In this document: positions 14,827 to 18,053 of the stretch, piece by piece
How the letters are laid out: every line of letters starts with the position of its first letter
Numbering within the stretch: the first letter of the stretch is position 1
DNA from: Sulfurovum sp.
GTDB taxonomy: Bacteria > Campylobacterota > Campylobacteria > Campylobacterales > Sulfurovaceae
Reading direction: 5' to 3'
Length of the DNA: 18,053 bases
NCBI GenBank assembly: GCA_020719895.1
Contig: DYPM01000028.1
Location: forward strand, 1 to 18,053
The notes under the pieces: model-generated
Database searches by the model: none
Told to the model about the DNA's origin: nothing
The model's input: the letters and a program-made list of their open reading frames with translations, nothing else
Translations under genes and position numbers: made by a program

Positions 14827-17800
14827 CTACAAAATTTTTCGATTTCTTGAAGCAAAAAAAGTCAAAAGAAGCAATACGCCTACTGCATAATAAACCCACA
14901 TCGGTACAGGTACAGGATCTCCAGCCGCGTAAGAGTGTAATCCTGAAAGATAATAATTCACACCAAAATAGGTCATAAGTACTGTAGAGTAGGCCCACAT
15001 TGCGAAGAGATTGTAGATAAAAATGGATTTCATCGAAGGAATAAATCTAAGATGAAGCACCGTAGCATAAATGAGAATTGTCACAGCGGCCCACGTCTCT
15101 TTAGGATCCCAACCCCAATAGCGTCCCCAACTCTCATTTGCCCAAACACCGCCAAGAAAGTTTCCAACGGTAAGTAACACCAAACCGATCATTAAAGACA
15201 TTTCAGAGAGATTGGTCAACTCTTTGATGGAGTTATCAACACTCTCTTTGCCTTTATTGCGTATCACAAAAAGAACCATAACAATCAATGAGAGTATCGA
15301 GCCTAATCCCAAAAAGCCATCGCCAGAGATAATCGTAGCCACATGTACCATAAGCCAATAGGACTTCAACACTGGTACCAAATTGGTAATTTCAGGATTG
15401 ATGAAGTTCATATGTGCGACTCCCATCGTAATTCCAGCAAGAATCGATGCTCCCGCCAAAGCAAATGGAGATTTACGAGCGAGTAACAATCCAGCAAGCA
15501 CTGTAGCCAATGCGATAAAAACAATCGACTCGTACGCATTTGACCACGGAGCATGCCCTGAAATATACCATCGAATCGCAAGTCCGATGATATGTATCGC
15601 AAATCCTACGCCCAAAAGTCCAACCGCGATTAAATTATAAATCCCATAAGAGCGACCAGTCGCGAGAGCAGTCTGCTGAAGACCTAATTTTGAGCTTTGC
15701 TCAAAATTTGAGCCTTTTTTAAATATACGCACAAACGCCAAAATCAATATCACAAATCCCAACAAAAGATAGTACGGCACCAATTTTCCAAAAACTCCCA
15801 ATTGATTGTAAAGAATCTCCATCTCAATATGATCCGAGCTTGGCATTACAGTAGCACCAAACGATTTTTGAAATTGTTCAATCAACGATAATGCTTTATT
15901 GGCTTCTTCCCATTTGTTGGTTTGTAGTCCACTCTCTACACTTTGAAAATAGTTGGCAACGATAAGTCGAATCATCTCCGTATCTCTACTTTGTAACTCC
16001 TGTAACGCATCAGCTGGAGCAAGCCATTTGTTATTTTTGTCGTGAGGAATAGGAAAAATACGCAAAAGAGATCCGCTATATACCATATAAGAGACATTCA
16101 CTTTTTCATCGATCTCCAAAAGCTTTTTGTCATATTGACTCTGCTCGATTGGTTTTTTCATCGAGGCTTTAGTGATCTCTTCATATAAAATATAACTGTT
16201 TTTTTGTTTGTCAAAAAAATCAGAAAATTTAGCATATTGAGTATGCTCGTCAAGCCCCAACATCACAGCAATTTTTGGATGTCCTATTTTGATCATCGGT
16301 AACTCTTGAAAAAGTGTCGGCTCAATCACCATTCCAAGTAATATTTGTGTCGAATCAACACCAAACAAAGAAGACTTAGAAGAGATTTTTGCCAACACTT
16401 CACGTGCTATTGTGTCAATAGGCTTCATACGTCCTTGTATATCTTGCACAATCAACCGTCCAAACGCTTCAGAGTGTACTTTATCATAAAGCGATATCGC
16501 CTCGAGTTGTTCTATAGTCGGCTGTGAGGTTGCATAAGCAGGAGCGTGGATCACAAAAAAAAGCAATGCTACAGCTACAGAAACGCCTTTTTGTAACGTT
16601 TTGGTGCGTTGTGTGAGCAATCGAAATCTTCCATTTTTGCTCAAAAGCGACCAAAACATTCCTATCGTCAAAAGCAGATATCCAAGATAAGTCGGAGGAG
16701 TTCCAGGGTCATTATTTACTGACAAAACAGTTCCTTTTTCATCAGGATCATACGAAGATTGAAAAAAACGATACCCACGATAATCCAACACGTGATTCAT
16801 ATAAATCGCATAAGGCATTGTGATATTTTTTTCATCATCTATTAAAGTCACATCACTCGCATACGATGATGGCGTCATCGAACCAGGATAACGCTCCAAC
16901 TTGAACTTTTCCAATCGAAGAGCAAAAGGCAAAGTAATCACCTTTGCACCCACTCTCAAATCTACTTTGACACCATCAAGCGTCACCGAAGAGATATCTC
17001 CTATCTCATCTTTGATTGGCGTCGTAACGATGGTTTTGGTTTTGTCTCCTACGCTGATTTGCCATGCAATATATTCAGGTTTTTGGGATTGGGTTTTAAG
17101 ACCATCTGCTTTGATTTCTCTATGAGCGTGCGGATAAATCTCTTTGAGTACAACCGCATTTTGTCCAAATTGATAAAGTGTACGTTTTTCAAAAGAGTGT
17201 ACTCCTGATTGGAGCTCTGAAGTGCTACGATCATCCATTCGCATTGTATTGATAATGTATGGAAATGACATCGTAAGATTTCCTTCACGCTCTTCAATCA
17301 ATAATGTAGGTTTATCTTTTGTTGCGGGTGCATTATAAGCGATATCAAATTGATCAAATGTTTTTGTTTCTCCCGTAGCGATAGCATACATCTCTCCCTT
17401 TCTTCCATTGGAGACTTTGAGTTCTATCATCTTTTGACCTTTAGGATCATCTACAACACTCTCTTGAAAAGCTGGCAAATAACGCACCAAATCAATCTCC
17501 ACCTCTTTATCGCCTACTTCTAAGCGTTGATGAAAACTATTTTCACTCATACTTGAGAGATAGAGTTCTTTTTCAAACATCTCACCTTCACTGCTTTGGT
17601 TTACCTCGTGTACTACAACTTGCAAAAACTTTCCATTGGAGACCAAAAGATTACTTTTTTCTCCTTCACGAATGTGCATTACTCCTTCATAACCCATATA
17701 ACGCGTGGTCAATGCACCTAAGGCAATAATCAAAAATGAAAAGTGAAAAAGAAAAACAGAAGGTTTGGTTTTGTAGGTTTTGTATCTTGTCATATTGAAG

Positions 17801-17976
17801 ATCAAAATAGCAATAAAATAGGTCAAAAAATACTCAAACCACTCCGCTTTGTAAACCAATGCTTGTGCTGTCTGTGTCCCATAGTCGTTCTCAATAAAAG
17901 TAGCCACTCCAGCACTGACTCCAAAAACAAACAGAACCAACACTGCCATTTTCATGGATAGTAGGTGTTTCAACAT
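14827..17976 (-). CDS. ccsBA: Fused cytochrome c synthase CcsBA (ResB-CcsA), System II
   Basis: A 1,049-residue membrane protein that carries heme across the inner membrane and attaches it to apocytochromes c in the periplasm. The N-terminal half is ResB/CcsB: three membrane helices (about 8-90), then a large periplasmic domain. A further helix near 460-480 leads into the CcsA half. This has WYISGHAPWSNAYES (about 800-815), MVHVATIISG with a conserved His, and the heme-binding WWD motif WGRYWGWDPKETWAAV (about 945-960). The start is ATG 17976 with GGAG 8 nt upstream; a TTG precedes it. A repeat element encodes about residues 755-777 (SNFEQSSKLGL and on), in a loop between membrane helices, without breaking the frame. 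Such fused proteins are typical of Campylobacterota. Confidence 0.95.
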   Translation of the reverse strand: MLKHLLSMKMAVLVLFVFGVSAGVATFIENDYGTQTAQALVYKAEWFEYFLTYFIAILIFNMTRYKTYKTKPSVFLFHFSFLIIALGALTTRYMGYEGVMHIREGEKSNLLVSNGKFLQVVVHEVNQSSEGEMFEKELYLSSMSENSFHQRLEVGDKEVEIDLVRYLPAFQESVVDDPKGQKMIELKVSNGRKGEMYAIATGETKTFDQFDIAYNAPATKDKPTLLIEEREGNLTMSFPYIINTMRMDDRSTSELQSGVHSFEKRTLYQFGQNAVVLKEIYPHAHREIKADGLKTQSQKPEYIAWQISVGDKTKTIVTTPIKDEIGDISSVTLDGVKVDLRVGAKVITLPFALRLEKFKLERYPGSMTPSSYASDVTLIDDEKNITMPYAIYMNHVLDYRGYRFFQSSYDPDEKGTVLSVNNDPGTPPTYLGYLLLTIGMFWSLLSKNGRFRLLTQRTKTLQKGVSVAVALLFFVIHAPAYATSQPTIEQLEAISLYDKVHSEAFGRLIVQDIQGRMKPIDTIAREVLAKISSKSSLFGVDSTQILLGMVIEPTLFQELPMIKIGHPKIAVMLGLDEHTQYAKFSDFFDKQKNSYILYEEITKASMKKPIEQSQYDKKLLEIDEKVNVSYMVYSGSLLRIFPIPHDKNNKWLAPADALQELQSRDTEMIRLIVANYFQSVESGLQTNKWEEANKALSLIEQFQKSFGATVMPSSDHIEMEILYNQLGVFGKLVPYYLLLGFVILILAFVRIFKKGSNFEQSSKLGLQQTALATGRSYGIYNLIAVGLLGVGFAIHIIGLAIRWYISGHAPWSNAYESIVFIALATVLAGLLLARKSPFALAGASILAGITMGVAHMNFINPEITNLVPVLKSYWLMVHVATIISGDGFLGLGSILSLIVMVLFVIRNKGKESVDNSIKELTNLSEMSLMIGLVLLTVGNFLGGVWANESWGRYWGWDPKETWAAVTILIYATVLHLRFIPSMKSIFIYNLFAMWAYSTVLMTYFGVNYYLSGLHSYAAGDPVPVPMWVYYAVGVLLLLTFFASRNRKIL
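15648..15712 (-). repeat. Palindromic repeat copy 2, in frame inside ccsBA
   Basis: On the coding strand, 29 nt from 15712 to 15684 are identical to 3833-3861, including the 10-bp stem with AAA loop. The rest (GCTCTCGCGACT, then GTCGCTCTT) also matches with few changes. The element is read through as part of CcsBA. It has no stop in this frame, and the intergenic copy is open in the same frame too. Confidence 0.8.
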
Positions 17977-18014
17977 CAAAAAATCTCCGTAATATATTTC
18001 ATAGAATAGGATTG

Positions 18015-18020
18015 ATTATA
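18015..18020 (-). promoter_or_regulatory. -10 box of ccsBA promoter
   Basis: Read on the minus strand, TATAAT lies 38 nt before the ATG at 17976. No clear -35 is seen. The rest of the right edge (18021-18053) shows nothing else. Confidence 0.45.
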
Positions 18021-18053
18021 TCTGACTACTCTACACCTACGGTTAATCCACAA

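Noticed and set aside
14592..14978. Plus-strand open frame across the truA/ccsBA junction
   Set aside because: It overlaps the 3' ends of two solid genes in other frames and is made partly of palindromic repeat sequence.
15383..15640. Plus-strand open frame opposite the CcsA domain of ccsBA
   Set aside because: It is antisense to strongly conserved CcsA coding sequence, has no Shine-Dalgarno or family features.

Overview
The window looks like chromosomal DNA of a Campylobacterota (epsilonproteobacterial) species, most likely a free-living, sulfur-oxidising type rather than a host-adapted one; the genus is a guess. The evidence is moderate-to-low GC, a very long fused ResB-CcsA cytochrome c synthase (about 1,050 residues), the block glmU-coaBC-uppS-prepilin peptidase-lptF/G-truA, whose order from memory resembles the glmU-to-truA stretch of Campylobacter jejuni, and promoters with a clear TATAAT -10 but poor -35.

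Left part (1-3129, minus strand): a palindrome-dense non-coding stretch (1-198), then an arsenic-resistance operon read right to left, arsC - small cysteine-rich protein - arsB. Its promoter (-35 TTGATA, 17 bp, -10 TATTAT) carries a perfect 10-bp-arm inverted repeat of ArsR type over the -35, yet no arsR is present. Upstream lies metF, divergent from serB.

Middle (3198-8931, plus strand): serB; a radical SAM/SPASM protein whose reading frame seems to begin before its first ATG; a small HTH/coiled-coil protein translationally coupled to a DUF2201/VWA protein with a degenerate metallopeptidase motif; a PstS-like phosphate-binding protein; a 294-bp gap with a possible antisense gene remnant; and a general porin.

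Right part (8985-18053): a tight six-gene plus-strand operon (gaps of 1-8 nt or 8-nt overlaps) for cell-envelope precursors (glmU, uppS, LptF/G permease), CoA (coaBC), pseudopilin processing and tRNA modification (truA). It converges on ccsBA, which is read leftward from a promoter at the right edge.

The most unusual signal is a small palindromic repeat. Near-identical copies lie in the serB-radical SAM gap (3833-3898) and, in frame, inside the coding sequence of ccsBA (15648-15712), with a partial copy in the truA/ccsBA gap (14786-14820). This recalls the protein-coding palindromic elements of Rickettsia. A second, unrelated double-hairpin repeat has copies at about 127-186 and 4851-4908. 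Other points for a second look are the duplicated cysteine-rich protein in the ars operon, the non-canonical start of the radical SAM gene, the probably leaderless HTH/VWA pair, and the trans-regulated ars operator.
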